Positions 46,206 through 57,894 are shown, numbered from the stretch's first letter. The stretch is 64,000 nt of DNA from Liquorilactobacillus uvarum DSM 19971 (GCF_001434935.1 NZ_AZEG01000009.1:32516-96515), one strand, 5' to 3'. Numbers and translations are program-made. Notes: generated from the letters alone by a model not told the origin.

Positions 46206-46571
46206 ATGACAACTGAAGATGTTAAACGAGGAGATATATTCTATGCCGATTTATCACCAGTTGTGGGATCAGAGCAGGGGGGAATGAGGCCTGTTTTGAT
46301 TATTCAGAATAATATTGGGAATCGGTATAGTCCGACTGTGATTGTAGCAGCAATCACAGCCAAGATTCAAAAACCTAAAATGCCAACACATGTGGGGCTA
46401 CTGGCTTCTAAAATTGGGATTGAGAAGGATTCTGTCGTTTTGCTTGAGCAGGTACGAACGATTGATAAGCAGAGATTGAGAGATAAGGTAACACATATCG
46501 ATGAGCAAGGAATGGATGAAATTAATCATGCACTAAAAGTCAGCTTAGGGCTGGCCAGCATACATAAATGA
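46206..46571 (+). CDS. mazF: MazF/PemK-type mRNA interferase toxin
   Basis: 121 residues. [30 protein letters not shown] and the C-terminal [12 protein letters not shown] are MazF signatures, with the catalytic Arg in RPVL and the Thr in the ITAKI strand. It would cleave single-stranded mRNA at a short motif when freed from its antitoxin. Location after alr, as ndoA in Bacillus, supports a stable chromosomal module rather than a recent arrival. Confidence 0.9.
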   Translation: MTTEDVKRGDIFYADLSPVVGSEQGGMRPVLIIQNNIGNRYSPTVIVAAITAKIQKPKMPTHVGLLASKIGIEKDSVVLLEQVRTIDKQRLRDKVTHIDEQGMDEINHALKVSLGLASIHK

Positions 46572-46574
46572 AAG

Positions 46575-46625
46575 ATTCAAAAAAGACGGAACTGGATTAA
46601 AAAATCAGTCTCGTCTTTTTTGAAT
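46575..46625 (+). terminator. intrinsic terminator of the mazF unit
   Basis: ATTCAAAAAAGACG (46575-46588) pairs with CGTCTTTTTTGAAT (46612-46625); it also stands before the convergent CBS gene and can work in both directions. Confidence 0.85.
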
Positions 46626-46667
46626 TTCTTCAGTGATACTTCAAATTGAAGGACATTTCATATAGAA

Positions 46668-47303
46668 TTAAGCCTTTAAATTTTCGATTTCAGGTACTCT
46701 GAAATTTTTGCGTTCCAGATTGGCAACTATTTTCTCAAGTTTTTGTTCGTTCACGCCAGCTGGAAGTGTAAATAAACTTCTTCTAACTAACTCTGATGCC
46801 TCTACATCAAGAGTGATGCAGCTTGCGATAGAAGTATACTTAGTTATTATTTTAGCCATTTCAACAAGGTCTCCACGATCTCCAGATGAAACTACTGTCA
46901 GAACATAACTTCCAATCTCAACATTCCATGATTGTGAAAGCATGTTTAATAAACTCGAATGAGTAAGAATTCCATAGAAAAAGTTATGTTCATCTAATAC
47001 TGTAATATAAGGAAGATCCTTGATAGAGAAGAAAACATTAAAAAATGCAGAATCCAATGTAATAAATTTAGTTGCGTTTTTCAACAAGTAGGTAACTGGT
47101 AAGGACATATCTCCACCACGAGACTTGTGCCTATAAATGTGCATTTTATAGATGTTTCCTCTAAAAATTTGCCCCGTTTTATCTAAAATAGGGACACAAC
47201 GATAACCTGACTTTTCAAGAATATCTAGTGCTTGTTCTAATGTAACGTCTTCACGTACGGTAGTTAAATCTTTTTTTTGTTTGATAAGTGTTTTGAATAA
47301 CAA
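46668..47303 (-). CDS. CBS-domain protein (CBS pair plus ACT-like end)
   Basis: 211 residues: two CBS motifs (about 15-70 and 85-135), which bind adenine nucleotides such as AMP or c-di-AMP, and a C-terminal 75-residue domain with an ACT-like strand-helix pattern, resembling AcuB-like regulators. The TTG at 47303 is preferred, with GGAGG 8 bases upstream; the ATG at 47318 contains part of that site. Ligand and target are unknown. Confidence 0.78.
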   Translation of the reverse strand: MLFKTLIKQKKDLTTVREDVTLEQALDILEKSGYRCVPILDKTGQIFRGNIYKMHIYRHKSRGGDMSLPVTYLLKNATKFITLDSAFFNVFFSIKDLPYITVLDEHNFFYGILTHSSLLNMLSQSWNVEIGSYVLTVVSSGDRGDLVEMAKIITKYTSIASCITLDVEASELVRRSLFTLPAGVNEQKLEKIVANLERKNFRVPEIENLKA

Positions 47304-47430
47304 TATGGCATCCTCCATTTAATTAAAATGCTCTCATATATCTTATCATAAAAAAAGAAGTATAATAATAAAAAACAAACTTAATTAATTATCTTTTAAT
47401 TACAATTAAATACTAGAAAGGCCTGGCTAC

Positions 47431-47466
47431 AAAAAAGGCTGAGACATAAATGTCTCAGCCTTTTTT
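47431..47466 (-). terminator. intrinsic terminator of ldh (bidirectional)
   Basis: AAAAAAGGCTGAGACA and TGTCTCAGCCTTTTTT form a perfect stem around a short loop, with T-runs on both strands. It follows the ldh stop by 17 bases. Confidence 0.9.
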
Positions 47467-47483
47467 GCACTCGGATAAATCAA

Positions 47484-48458
<975 letters not shown>

Positions 48459-48736
48459 TCATCCTTTCATAGTGAACTTGTTAACACAGTGTTAGTATAC
48501 CACGTTTTTCAGAAAAATGTGTAGCAGTTTTCAAACAATTTTTCCGGTCTTTAAATGAAAATATGCTATACTGTTATAAAACCGATTGCTTCAACTTTTA
48601 GGGTAAACGTTAGGCGTTTTACCCAATTTTGTGCGTTTTTTATTTTGTAGGCAACACTTTGATTTGTATTTATTTGAATGTGCTTACATTGATTTTTTCA
48701 CAAATTGTTAAGAAATGTTTTTTGGAGGAGTAAGGA

Positions 48737-49300
48737 ATGAAATTAATTGTAGGTCTGGGAAATATTGGTAAAAAGTATGAAAATACAAAACACAATGTAG
48801 GGTTTATGACAGTGGATAAGTTTGCAGAGGAGAACAATGTTGTCTTCAACAAAACAAAGTGTGAAGCAATGATTGCAGAGCTATTTTTTAATGGTGAAAA
48901 AATTTTGTTAGCCAAACCAACAACTTATATGAATGAATCTGGACGGAGTGTTGGACCACTGCTTGATTATTTTGGAATAGATATTGCGGATTTTATTGTT
49001 ATTCATGACGATATGGATCTGCCAGTTGGGCAATTAAGATTACGTCAGAAGGGATCAGCTGGTGGACACAATGGAATTAAGAGTATCATTGCTCATTTGA
49101 ACACTCAAAATTTCAAACGAATTCGAATTGGGATAGACCATCCCCAGAAACAAAGTGTAGTGGATTGGGTACTTTCTAAGTTTTCTGCACAACAGGAAAA
49201 GTCATTGGAAGAAGGAATTCAACGTGCAACTTCAGCGTTAGATAGCTGGCTTACCGATGCTGATTTTATGAAAACCATGAATAAGTATAACCATAAGTAA
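48737..49300 (+). CDS. pth: peptidyl-tRNA hydrolase
   Basis: 187 residues. Releases peptides from stalled peptidyl-tRNA. KLIVGLGNIGKKYENTKHNVG carries the conserved Asn and the catalytic His, and IVIHDDMDLP holds the conserved Asp; the KPTTYMNESG motif is also present. TTGGAGG precedes the ATG. It begins the long plus-strand run to lysS. Confidence 0.96.
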   Translation: MKLIVGLGNIGKKYENTKHNVGFMTVDKFAEENNVVFNKTKCEAMIAELFFNGEKILLAKPTTYMNESGRSVGPLLDYFGIDIADFIVIHDDMDLPVGQLRLRQKGSAGGHNGIKSIIAHLNTQNFKRIRIGIDHPQKQSVVDWVLSKFSAQQEKSLEEGIQRATSALDSWLTDADFMKTMNKYNHK

Positions 49301-49330
49301 GGTTTATAAAATAAGGAGCTTAAACAAAAA

Positions 49331-52300
49331 ATGAAATTGGAAGATTTGATGTTAAGCATTCCAGCAGTAGAAGAGTGGATTGCAGACATCGACCCGGCTA
49401 AAGGTGCCCGTCATTTGGTGACGGGCTTGTTGTCTTCTTCAAAGACAGTCTTTCTGGCAGGATTGTTTGAAAAAAAACAAAAAACAATGTTGATTGTAAC
49501 AGATACACTGCATCACGCTGAACAACTTGAAACTGATTTGAGCGAGCTAATTGGTGCACAGCAGATTTTTCTGTTTCCAGTTGAGGAGGCTGCTGCTGCG
49601 CAAACAGCTGTCAGTTCACCGGAATTTAAAAGCTCAAGGGTTCAAGCTTTAAATGCGCTATGTAATGGTGAAAATCCGCAAATAATTGTGACATCTTCTG
49701 CAGGATTAAGACGAATTTTACCTCCGGCGGAAGTCTGGGCCAGCTCTCAAATGATTTTTGAATCAGGTGATAAAGTTGAATTAGAGAGTCTGCCAGAAAA
49801 ATTGTCGGTGATGGGATATCAGCGGCAAAAATTAGTCGATAAGCCAGGAGACTTTGCTATTCGCGGATCGATTATTGATATTTTTCCTCTGAATTGTTCT
49901 AATCCAGTTAGAATTGATCTCTTTGATGATGAGGTTGATTCAATTAGAGAATTTAATATTGCGGACCAACGTAGTATTCGAAATATTTCACAAGTCCTTA
50001 TTTTACCGGCAAAAGATTTGGTTATGTCGAGTAAAATGGCTGCAGATGCGTTGAATAGGATTACAAAGGTATATAAAAAAGAATTGCATAGGCTTCAGGA
50101 TGCTGCACAACAAAAGCTACTGACAGAACATTATGAGCAAGTGGCTGCTGATTTGAAAGCCAATCAAGTTACACCTGCTGAATTAGTGCATAGTGATCTG
50201 TTATTCACTCGAAAAAATACATTGCTTGATTATTTAAGTGAGGATGGTCTACTAGTTGTCGATGACTATCAGCATTTACTTGAAACACAAAAAAATTTAG
50301 AAGATGAAGAGGATAATTGGACAATTGAACTGCTGAAAAAAAGAACAGCTTTTTCAAAAGAAAAATGGACACTTGATCTTCATCCACTCATTAGAGATGA
50401 CAAGCATAACAGTATTTTTATGACACTTTTTCAAAAAGGAATGGGTGGCCTTAGATTCAAGCAAAAGCTTGATCTGACAGTTCGAGCGACACAGCAGTTC
50501 TTTGGACAAATGCCGCTCCTAAAAGCAGAAATGGCTCGCTGGTCCCAGAAAAAACAGACTGTTGTAATTGCTATCTCTGAAAAGGAGCGCCTTTCTAAGG
50601 TACTGAAAACACTAAATGATTTCAAAATTTCTGCTATTATGACCGCATCAAATGCACTTCAGGCTTCAGAAGTCCAAATTGTCCAAGGAGATTTGGCAGG
50701 TGGCTTTGAAATACCAGAAGGACATTTGGTTGTACTTACGGAACACGAATTGTTTAAAAAAATAGTTAAACGGCATGTTAGACATCAGACAATGGACAAT
50801 ACTGAGCGGTTAAAGAGCTATACCGAACTTAAAAAGGGCGATTATGTTGTGCATATAAATCATGGTATCGGTCGCTTTATGGGAATGAAAACGATGCTGG
50901 TATCTGGAAAGCATCAAGATTATTTAACGATTAAATATCGTGATGATGCTAAACTCTTTATTCCAGTTTCTCAAATTGATCGTATTCAGAAGTATGTTTC
51001 CTCAGAGTCAAAAACACCCCATATCAACAAGTTAGGCGGAAGTGAATGGGGGAAGACTAAAAAAAGTGTTGCTTCTAAAATTGAAGATATTGCTGATGAT
51101 CTAGTTGAATTATATGCGCAACGCAAAGAAATGAACGGGTATGCTTTTTCAAAAGATAATGATTACCAGTCGGAATTTGAAGATGCATTTCCATATGCAG
51201 AGACACCTGATCAATTACGCAGTTCAGCTGAAATAAAACATGATATGGAACAAAAGCAACCCATGGATCGTTTATTAATCGGAGATGTTGGTTATGGAAA
51301 AACAGAAGTAGCTTTACGTGCAGCTTTCAAGGCGGTACAAGATGGAAAACAAGTAGCCTTTTTAGCCCCAACAACTGTTCTTGCGCAACAACATTATGAT
51401 ACAATGTTGAGCCGCTTCGAAGGCTTTCCTGTAAATGTAGGAATTTTGTCGCGTTTTAGATCAAAAGAGCAAATCAAAGATACATTAAATGATCTTAAAA
51501 CCGGAGTTGCAGATATCGTCGTAGGGACTCATCGCCTTTTGTCTCAAGATGTTAAATTTGCTGATTTGGGTCTATTGATAATTGATGAAGAACAGCGCTT
51601 TGGCGTTAAACACAAGGAGCGACTGAAAAAATTGAAGGCGCTGGTAGATGTTTTAACATTAACAGCGACACCGATTCCACGAACTCTGAATATGTCGATG
51701 TTAGGAGTACGGGATCTATCTGTGATTGAAACGGCTCCGATGAATAGATACCCGATCCAAACGTATGTTATAGAACAGAATTACGGTGTGATAGTTGATG
51801 CTGTCGAGCGAGAGATGAAGCGTGGAGGACAAGTATTTTATTTGCATAATCGTGTTGCTGATATTGAAAAAACCGTTAGTGAATTAAAGGCAATGATGCC
51901 CGATGCACGGATTGGTTACATTCATGGGCAGATGACGGAAGTTCAGCTTGAGAGAGTTTTGTTTGATTTCATTGCTAGGGAGTACGACGTTTTAGTCACA
52001 ACGACTATCATTGAAACAGGCGTAGATATCCCTAATGTTAATACCCTTATCGTTGAAGATGCGGATCATATGGGGCTGGCTCAGTTGTATCAATTAAGAG
52101 GACGAGTAGGTCGAAGTAATCGTGTGGCATATGCCTACTTCATGTACCAGCAAAACAAAGTTTTAACAGAAATCAGTGAAAAAAGACTTGAAGCTATTAA
52201 GGATTTTACAGAATTAGGATCAGGATTCAAAATAGCAATGCGTGATCTGTCTATCAGAGGAGCGGGAAATCTGCTTGGAAAGCAACAGCATGGATTTATT

Positions 52301-52876
52301 GATTCTGTTGGTTACGATTTATATACACAGATGCTGAAAGACGCGGTTTCTAAAAAACAAGGCAAAACGGGAAAGCCAAGAGAAGACTGTGAAATCAATT
52401 TTGAGTTAGAAGCATATCTTCCTGATAGTTACATTGACGATCAGCGTCAAAAAATTGAGATGTACAAACGAATCAGAAATTTTGCCAGTCTGGAACAATA
52501 TCAAGAAGTTCAGACAGATTTAATTGATCGATTCGGGGATTATCCAAAAGAAGTGTCCAACTTGCTACAAGTTGGATTATTGAAAATGAATGCTGATCAG
52601 TCATTGATTCAAACGATTACGCAAAATAAAAATAAAGTGATTATGACTTTTTCTAAGATTGCAGTGCGTTATATTAATGCCAAAAACTTGCTGCAGGCTA
52701 TTTCAAAAACGCGTCTGCAAGCAACAATCAGTGCTGAATCCGGTGAGATGCAAGTGGTGTTTGTAATCCAGCCAACAGATAATATGACAAACGTATTAGA
52801 TTCGCTTCAAAAAATAGTTCAACTATTAGCACAAACCGTTTCTTCGAAAACTGAAAAAGCAATGAAGGTAAAGTAA
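49331..52876 (+). CDS. mfd: transcription-repair coupling factor
   Basis: 1181 residues, full length. In order: UvrB-like N-terminal module, RNA-polymerase interaction domain (YVVHINHGIGRFMGM, about residue 510), RecG-like translocase with Walker A GDVGYGKTE (about 652) and DEEQRFG, and the C-terminal TRCF autoinhibitory domain. It removes stalled RNA polymerase at lesions and recruits UvrA. A weak AAGGAG precedes the ATG. Confidence 0.97.
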   Translation: MKLEDLMLSIPAVEEWIADIDPAKGARHLVTGLLSSSKTVFLAGLFEKKQKTMLIVTDTLHHAEQLETDLSELIGAQQIFLFPVEEAAAAQTAVSSPEFKSSRVQALNALCNGENPQIIVTSSAGLRRILPPAEVWASSQMIFESGDKVELESLPEKLSVMGYQRQKLVDKPGDFAIRGSIIDIFPLNCSNPVRIDLFDDEVDSIREFNIADQRSIRNISQVLILPAKDLVMSSKMAADALNRITKVYKKELHRLQDAAQQKLLTEHYEQVAADLKANQVTPAELVHSDLLFTRKNTLLDYLSEDGLLVVDDYQHLLETQKNLEDEEDNWTIELLKKRTAFSKEKWTLDLHPLIRDDKHNSIFMTLFQKGMGGLRFKQKLDLTVRATQQFFGQMPLLKAEMARWSQKKQTVVIAISEKERLSKVLKTLNDFKISAIMTASNALQASEVQIVQGDLAGGFEIPEGHLVVLTEHELFKKIVKRHVRHQTMDNTERLKSYTELKKGDYVVHINHGIGRFMGMKTMLVSGKHQDYLTIKYRDDAKLFIPVSQIDRIQKYVSSESKTPHINKLGGSEWGKTKKSVASKIEDIADDLVELYAQRKEMNGYAFSKDNDYQSEFEDAFPYAETPDQLRSSAEIKHDMEQKQPMDRLLIGDVGYGKTEVALRAAFKAVQDGKQVAFLAPTTVLAQQHYDTMLSRFEGFPVNVGILSRFRSKEQIKDTLNDLKTGVADIVVGTHRLLSQDVKFADLGLLIIDEEQRFGVKHKERLKKLKALVDVLTLTATPIPRTLNMSMLGVRDLSVIETAPMNRYPIQTYVIEQNYGVIVDAVEREMKRGGQVFYLHNRVADIEKTVSELKAMMPDARIGYIHGQMTEVQLERVLFDFIAREYDVLVTTTIIETGVDIPNVNTLIVEDADHMGLAQLYQLRGRVGRSNRVAYAYFMYQQNKVLTEISEKRLEAIKDFTELGSGFKIAMRDLSIRGAGNLLGKQQHGFIDSVGYDLYTQMLKDAVSKKQGKTGKPREDCEINFELEAYLPDSYIDDQRQKIEMYKRIRNFASLEQYQEVQTDLIDRFGDYPKEVSNLLQVGLLKMNADQSLIQTITQNKNKVIMTFSKIAVRYINAKNLLQAISKTRLQATISAESGEMQVVFVIQPTDNMTNVLDSLQKIVQLLAQTVSSKTEKAMKVK

Positions 52877-52877
52877 A

Positions 52878-54446
52878 ATGATGAACAAGCAAGTCAATAA
52901 GATGATGAAAGGAACAGCTGTTTTGACAGTTGCTTCCTTGATTGCTAAAATATTGAGCGCATTTTATCGAATACCCTTTGAAAATTTAGTGGGGAATACA
53001 GGGTTCTATATTTATCAGCAAATTTATCCGATATATGGGATAGGAATGACATTTGCACTCACTGGTTTTCCGATGTACATCTCAAAAATTATAGCTCAAG
53101 AAGAAAAAAAACAAGCAAAAGATGAAATTGCCAGAGAAGTTTTTTTCTTCCTGTTACTGTTAGGAGTATCTGTTTTTTTGTTCCTGCAAATCGGCGCTTC
53201 GTGGATTGGTCGTGCTATGGGAGATGCAAAATTATCAGTTTTGATTAAAAGTGTAGCGTGGATGTATTTATTAATGCCTATTCTGGCAGTAGGCAGAGGC
53301 TATTACCAGGGGATTTTCAATATGGTGCCTACTGCACTGTCACAATTGCTGGAGCAAGTTGTCAGAGTGACTGTGATTATTGCTGCTGCAGCTATAGCTG
53401 TAAGTATGAATTGGTCACTTTATCGTATGGGATCATGGGCGATGCTGGGATCAACTTTCGGTGCAATTGCGGCGACCCTTTTTTTCTGCGGGTTTTATTT
53501 TAGACTGTTATCTGGGAGAAAAAATTTTTCATTGAATATGCTTAAGAAAATGGGCAAACAATTGTTTTCAAAGGGCTTGACGATTTGTTTATTTACAGCA
53601 ATGATGGTCCTCTTACAATTAGTAGATTCATTTACTGTCAAAGAAGCATTGCAGAATTCAGGTTACCAATCAGCAAAAGCAAAAGAATTGAAAGGAATTT
53701 ATGATCGTGCGCAGCCTTTAATTCAGATGGGGTTGGTTATCTCAGTAAGCTTTTCGACGGCGCTTCTGCCGCTACTTACAGAAAAATTCGTGCAAAATAA
53801 ATTGCATCAATTTAAACTAATAGCTAGAATGATAATTAGGGTATGCCTTGGCATCTCAAGTGCAGCGAGCGTAGGATTGATGATTCTTATGCCTGAAATA
53901 AATATTTCTTTATTTGGAGACGATCTGGGTAGTGTGTCACTGGCTATCTCAATGTTGACGATTATATTTGCAACGCTGTTGACGATGTATAATGCATTTT
54001 TGCAGAGTTTAGATCAATATTGGCAGACTTTTTTGACATTGGTAGTCATTCTTTCAGTCAAAATTTTGTGTAATTCTTTCTTTGTACAGCATCTAGGAAT
54101 CGAGGGTGCTAGTATAGCAACTGTGCTGAGTTTAGTGGTCGGCTGTTTCATGATTAAAACAACATTACCTCAGATGGGAAAACATTTACTGGGGACAGAT
54201 CGTTTTTTGCTTAAATTAATAACTTGTATTTTTATAATGACTTTAATTACTTTGGGCTGTACTTTATTTCTGGAAGAGCATATTTATTCAGGACGGTTGG
54301 GAAGTATTTTAGAAACATGTATTGGTGTTGTTGCTGGTTGTGTTTCATTTGTTGTTTCAGCTAGTACGTTAAACCTTTTTACTCTGCAAGAATGGTCAAG
54401 CATTCCTGGTGGCAGAAGGGTTTTTAAATTATTTAATAGAAAATGA
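52878..54446 (+). CDS. MATE/MOP-family polysaccharide or lipid II flippase-like membrane protein
   Basis: 522 residues with about fourteen membrane segments, MOP superfamily (MurJ/SpoVB/YabM type). Residues LIAKILSAFYRIPFENLVG at the N-terminus match SpoVB-like flippases. The position after mfd equals that of yabM in Bacillus. It may move an envelope glycolipid across the membrane; the substrate is not established. The start immediately follows the mfd stop (ATGATG at 52878), with AAGGTAAAG upstream. Confidence 0.85.
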   Translation: MMNKQVNKMMKGTAVLTVASLIAKILSAFYRIPFENLVGNTGFYIYQQIYPIYGIGMTFALTGFPMYISKIIAQEEKKQAKDEIAREVFFFLLLLGVSVFLFLQIGASWIGRAMGDAKLSVLIKSVAWMYLLMPILAVGRGYYQGIFNMVPTALSQLLEQVVRVTVIIAAAAIAVSMNWSLYRMGSWAMLGSTFGAIAATLFFCGFYFRLLSGRKNFSLNMLKKMGKQLFSKGLTICLFTAMMVLLQLVDSFTVKEALQNSGYQSAKAKELKGIYDRAQPLIQMGLVISVSFSTALLPLLTEKFVQNKLHQFKLIARMIIRVCLGISSAASVGLMILMPEINISLFGDDLGSVSLAISMLTIIFATLLTMYNAFLQSLDQYWQTFLTLVVILSVKILCNSFFVQHLGIEGASIATVLSLVVGCFMIKTTLPQMGKHLLGTDRFLLKLITCIFIMTLITLGCTLFLEEHIYSGRLGSILETCIGVVAGCVSFVVSASTLNLFTLQEWSSIPGGRRVFKLFNRK

Positions 54447-54457
54447 GGTAAAAGGGA

Positions 54458-54727
54458 ATGCGCATAGACAAATTTTTAAAAATTTCTCGAATTGTGAAAC
54501 GAAGAACAGTTGCTAAACAAATAACCGATAAGGGACGTATTAAAATAAATGATAAGATCGCTAAGTCATCTTCCAACGTTGCTCAAGGAGATGTAGTAAC
54601 GATTGGTTTTGGAAACAAAACATTAAAAATCAAAGTGAACTCAATTAAGGAAAATGCAAAAAAAGATGAAGCAGATCAAATGTACGATATTCTTGCAGAA
54701 AATTATAAAGAAAACTTTAATAATTAA
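54458..54727 (+). CDS. rqcP: S4-domain RNA-binding protein RqcP (YabO)
   Basis: 89 residues, essentially one S4 domain: MRIDKFLKISRIVKRRTVAKQI (split at 20: residues 1-22) and GDVVTIGFG. RqcP works with RqcH in ribosome-associated quality control by aiding tRNA movement on stalled 50S subunits. The location between the flippase and divIC is the conserved Bacillus-type order. Confidence 0.92.
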   Translation: MRIDKFLKISRIVKRRTVAKQITDKGRIKINDKIAKSSSNVAQGDVVTIGFGNKTLKIKVNSIKENAKKDEADQMYDILAENYKENFNN

Positions 54728-54812
54728 AAAATGAGTAAATTGTTAGACGTGGTTTCTAAACATCTGCTATAATCGGCCCGTAATGTAGAAATATGATTGG
54801 AGGGGGAGAACA

Positions 54813-55214
54813 GTGGCTGGTGAGCATAAGATAAAAATTCTTAATAACGACTTTTTTAAATTACGTAAGCAGCAGGCGAAGCTTCAAGGACGTAAGCTGC
54901 GGGTGAGACGTGTCCGAAAAAGACGGATTGCAGCCATTGTTTTGGTCACCGTAGTCATAACTGTTATTCTTGGATATCAGATAATTAATACTAGATTGAT
55001 GGCGAATTCTTTGAGTAATCAAACGCAAACGGCTAAGGAAAAGCTAAACAATGTCAATAAAGAACAAAGTGATTTAAAGAACAAAGTCAAGCGTTTGAAT
55101 GAGGAAGATTATCTTGAAAAAATGATTAGAGAGAAGTATTACTATTCGAAGAAGGGGGAGACGATTTATAGTTTTCCTAACGATAAATCAAATGGAAGTG
55201 TTGATAAAAAGTAG
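54813..55214 (+). CDS. divIC: cell division protein DivIC (FtsB-like)
   Basis: 133 residues: a basic cytoplasmic start (RVRRVRKRR), one membrane segment (about 47-66), then a coiled coil with heptads about 70-105 and a short extracellular tail. It forms the septal complex with DivIB and FtsL. GTG start at 54813 follows GGAGGGGGAG. Confidence 0.92.
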   Translation: MAGEHKIKILNNDFFKLRKQQAKLQGRKLRVRRVRKRRIAAIVLVTVVITVILGYQIINTRLMANSLSNQTQTAKEKLNNVNKEQSDLKNKVKRLNEEDYLEKMIREKYYYSKKGETIYSFPNDKSNGSVDKK

Positions 55215-55305
55215 AAACTTCAATAAGAAGTTAACATATCTGTTGCATACCCCCTCTCTCATGGTATACTGAGGTGTATACAAAATAAGGAGGAGCAACT
55301 TTTTT

Positions 55306-55806
55306 ATGTCGATTGAAGTAGGTGCTAAAGTCACTGGTAAGGTTTCTGGAATTACAAGTTTTGGTGCGTTCGTTGATTTGGGTGAGCGAAAGAATGGGTT
55401 AGTGCATATAAGTGAAATATCTGACAGTTATGTTAAGGATATTCACGATGTGCTAAGTGTTGGTGATGAAGTAACAGTTAAGGTGTTATCTATCGCTGAT
55501 GATGGCAAGATCAGTCTTTCAATTCGCAAAGCAACAAATTCTACGCAGAGTAGCACGCGTGATTTTGGCAAGAACGAACATGATCATCAAGATGGCGGTA
55601 AGCAGCGCTCCCATTATAGCGGAACAGGTGTAAAAACTCACAATCATAGTAATCAACGCAGTCAAACATATAAGAAATCCGAACCAAAGCCAAAAGATTT
55701 TGACTCCTTATTGGCAGGTTTCCTCAAGGATAGTGAAGCACGCTTGACCTCGTTAAAGCGTAATACTGAAGGTAAACGTGGCGGTCGTGGCGGTCGTCGC
55801 AGCTAA
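55306..55806 (+). CDS. S1-domain RNA-binding protein (YabR-like)
   Basis: 166 residues. Residues 1-75 are a single S1 OB fold (GKVSGITSFGAFVDLGE, GLVHISEI); the remainder is a His/Lys/Gln/Arg-rich, low-complexity tail ending GGRGGRRS, reminiscent of RGG RNA-binding tails. General ribosome or RNA association is likely, and the exact role is unknown. AAGGAGG precedes the ATG. Confidence 0.9.
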   Translation: MSIEVGAKVTGKVSGITSFGAFVDLGERKNGLVHISEISDSYVKDIHDVLSVGDEVTVKVLSIADDGKISLSIRKATNSTQSSTRDFGKNEHDHQDGGKQRSHYSGTGVKTHNHSNQRSQTYKKSEPKPKDFDSLLAGFLKDSEARLTSLKRNTEGKRGGRGGRRS

Positions 55807-55887
55807 AAAGATTAAGAACGATCGATTGTTGCCTCTTTGAATACAAGAGGAGACAATCGTTTTTTTAATGGAATAGGCGGAACGAAG

Positions 55888-57246
55888 ATGGACATGGGAC
55901 AAGAGTTTAACAAAAGCTTTGCGCAGTTGGGATTGGGAAATAAAGTTCTGGTAGCTGTTTCGACGGGAGTGGATTCGATGACGCTTGTTGACTTGCTATT
56001 AAATATGCCTGCGGAAATTAAGCCGCAAATTTTTATCGCATATGTTGATCATCAGTTGAGAAAACAAAGCATTGCTGAAACTGAGTTTATTCAAAACTTC
56101 TGCCAAGAAAATGCTTTGCCACTCTTTTTAAAGAAATGGTGCAGCAAAGATCATCCGAGCAATGGGATTGAGGCGGCAGCAAGGATCTTCAGATATACTT
56201 TTTTCAAGGAGATAATGAAAAAAGAGAATATTACAGACGTATTGACCGCACATCATGCTGATGATCAGGCTGAGACATTTCTAATGAAATTAGTTCGCGG
56301 TGGTGAACTAAAACAATTAACAGGAATCGAGGCACAGCGGTGTTTTGAAGATGTCGGTCGAATTTCGCGGCCTTTGCTTGGATTTTCAAAAGGAAGAATC
56401 CGTGATTATGCAACTAAACATAAGTTGCATTATTTTGAAGATCATACGAATCAAAACGATGATGTTTTTCGAAATAGGTTGCGACATCAGATAATTCCTA
56501 AATTAAAAAAGGAAAATAATAAATTTCTGCAGCATATTGCTGGATATGAAGGGCAAATTAAGCAATTATTGTCTGTTGTTGATGGAATTGGTCGAGAAAA
56601 GATGTCATCAATCAAAGGGGAAGCAAACAGTTACTCTGTCTCGAAATGGAATGCGCTTAGTCAGGATTGGCAGGAGATAGTTTTAAAAATGATCATTCAG
56701 TCAATCCAAAAAGCCTACTCAGTGCAGCAGCTAGCTCAGATTGATGCTTTGTTAAAAAATAAGAATAAACCTCAAGGTTATGTTGAACTTGGGGAGGGAA
56801 TTGTTTTTGTTAAACTTTACGATAAGTTTTTTTTGAAGCAAGGAGAGAGCACCCAGACCATTAGTCAAGGTGTAAGAAAGTTAAAACTGGATGAATGGGT
56901 TGAGCTTTCTGATGGTTCAAAAATAGGCGTTTTTCTTCACAATAAACCAGCAACAGAGTCGGAAGATGAATTCTTTTTCTTTTCTGATGCGACGTATTTG
57001 CCTTTGCTACTAAGACATCGACGGCCTGGTGATGTTCTTCAGACAGCTATTGGACACCAAAAAGTAAAAAAAATTATGATTGACAAAAAAATGGCTAATG
57101 AAAAGCGGAAAAGTACTTGGCTTTTGACGACTAATTCAGATAGAGTTATTTGGTTGCCAGGTATAAAGAAATCTAATTTGTCAGAGTGCCAATCAAATGA
57201 TAAAATTCAATACATGATAATTTTTAGGCGAAGAAGACAGGGATGA
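55888..57246 (+). CDS. tilS: tRNA(Ile)-lysidine synthase
   Basis: 452 residues. Uses ATP and lysine to modify C34 of the minor tRNA-Ile so that it reads AUA. The PP-loop reads [10 protein letters not shown] (SGG as STG, common in lactobacilli as far as I recall), followed by AYVDHQLR and HHADDQAET; the C-terminal TilS domain begins about residue 365. ATG 55888 is preceded by AGGCGGAACGAAG; the longer frame starts in the terminator-like area. Stop and next start overlap. Confidence 0.94.
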   Translation: MDMGQEFNKSFAQLGLGNKVLVAVSTGVDSMTLVDLLLNMPAEIKPQIFIAYVDHQLRKQSIAETEFIQNFCQENALPLFLKKWCSKDHPSNGIEAAARIFRYTFFKEIMKKENITDVLTAHHADDQAETFLMKLVRGGELKQLTGIEAQRCFEDVGRISRPLLGFSKGRIRDYATKHKLHYFEDHTNQNDDVFRNRLRHQIIPKLKKENNKFLQHIAGYEGQIKQLLSVVDGIGREKMSSIKGEANSYSVSKWNALSQDWQEIVLKMIIQSIQKAYSVQQLAQIDALLKNKNKPQGYVELGEGIVFVKLYDKFFLKQGESTQTISQGVRKLKLDEWVELSDGSKIGVFLHNKPATESEDEFFFFSDATYLPLLLRHRRPGDVLQTAIGHQKVKKIMIDKKMANEKRKSTWLLTTNSDRVIWLPGIKKSNLSECQSNDKIQYMIIFRRRRQG

Positions 57247-57257
57247 GGTTAAAGGTA

Positions 57258-57800
57258 ATGAATAATGATATTAAAGAGGTCCTTTACAGCAAGGAAGATA
57301 TTAAAGATATTGCCCAAAAAATTGGATCTCAATTGACCAAGGATTATGCAGGAAAAAATCCCTTAGTGATTTGTGTATTGAAGGGAGCCTTCTTGTTTAT
57401 GGCCGATATTGTCCGTGAAATTAAAACATATGCAGAAATCGATTTTATGGATGTTTCAAGTTATGGTGATGGAACAGAGTCTACGGGCGAAATTAAAATT
57501 ATCAAAGATTTAGATGTCCCAGTTGAAGGAAGAAATATCTTGATCATTGAGGATATTATCGATACAGGCAGGACATTGAGTTGCCTCGTAGATCTTTTCC
57601 AGCATAGGAAAGTTGCTTCTGTTAAAATATGTACATTGTTGAATAAACCAGAACGTCGTATTAAGGGGATCGAACCTGATTATGTTGGTTTTAAGGTCCC
57701 AAATGAGTTCGTTGTCGGCTATGGTTTGGATTATAAGGGCTTTTACCGTAACTTACCTTATGTGGGTGTTTTAAAACCTGAAGTTTATGAGAATAATTAA
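57258..57800 (+). CDS. hpt: hypoxanthine phosphoribosyltransferase
   Basis: 180 residues. Salvages hypoxanthine and guanine with [20 protein letters not shown] and the PRPP loop [16 protein letters not shown] are visible, with [17 protein letters not shown] near the end. ATG 57258 with GAGG 9 bases upstream is preferred over ATG 57243, which overlaps the tilS stop. The pair tilS-hpt precedes ftsH as in most Firmicutes. Confidence 0.95.
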   Translation: MNNDIKEVLYSKEDIKDIAQKIGSQLTKDYAGKNPLVICVLKGAFLFMADIVREIKTYAEIDFMDVSSYGDGTESTGEIKIIKDLDVPVEGRNILIIEDIIDTGRTLSCLVDLFQHRKVASVKICTLLNKPERRIKGIEPDYVGFKVPNEFVVGYGLDYKGFYRNLPYVGVLKPEVYENN

Positions 57801-57894
57801 TAGTCAATAAAGGTCAAGTATGATATGATTTATTCGATAATACGAACTAAACAATATTAATTAAGCTATGCATATGTAGTCAAGGAGGAAACGT

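Noticed and set aside
55888..57246. Defective TilS PP-loop (STGVDS instead of SGGVDS)
   Set aside because: As far as I recall STG occurs widely in lactobacillal TilS, the rest of the active site is intact, and the gene is essential; not evidence of a defect.
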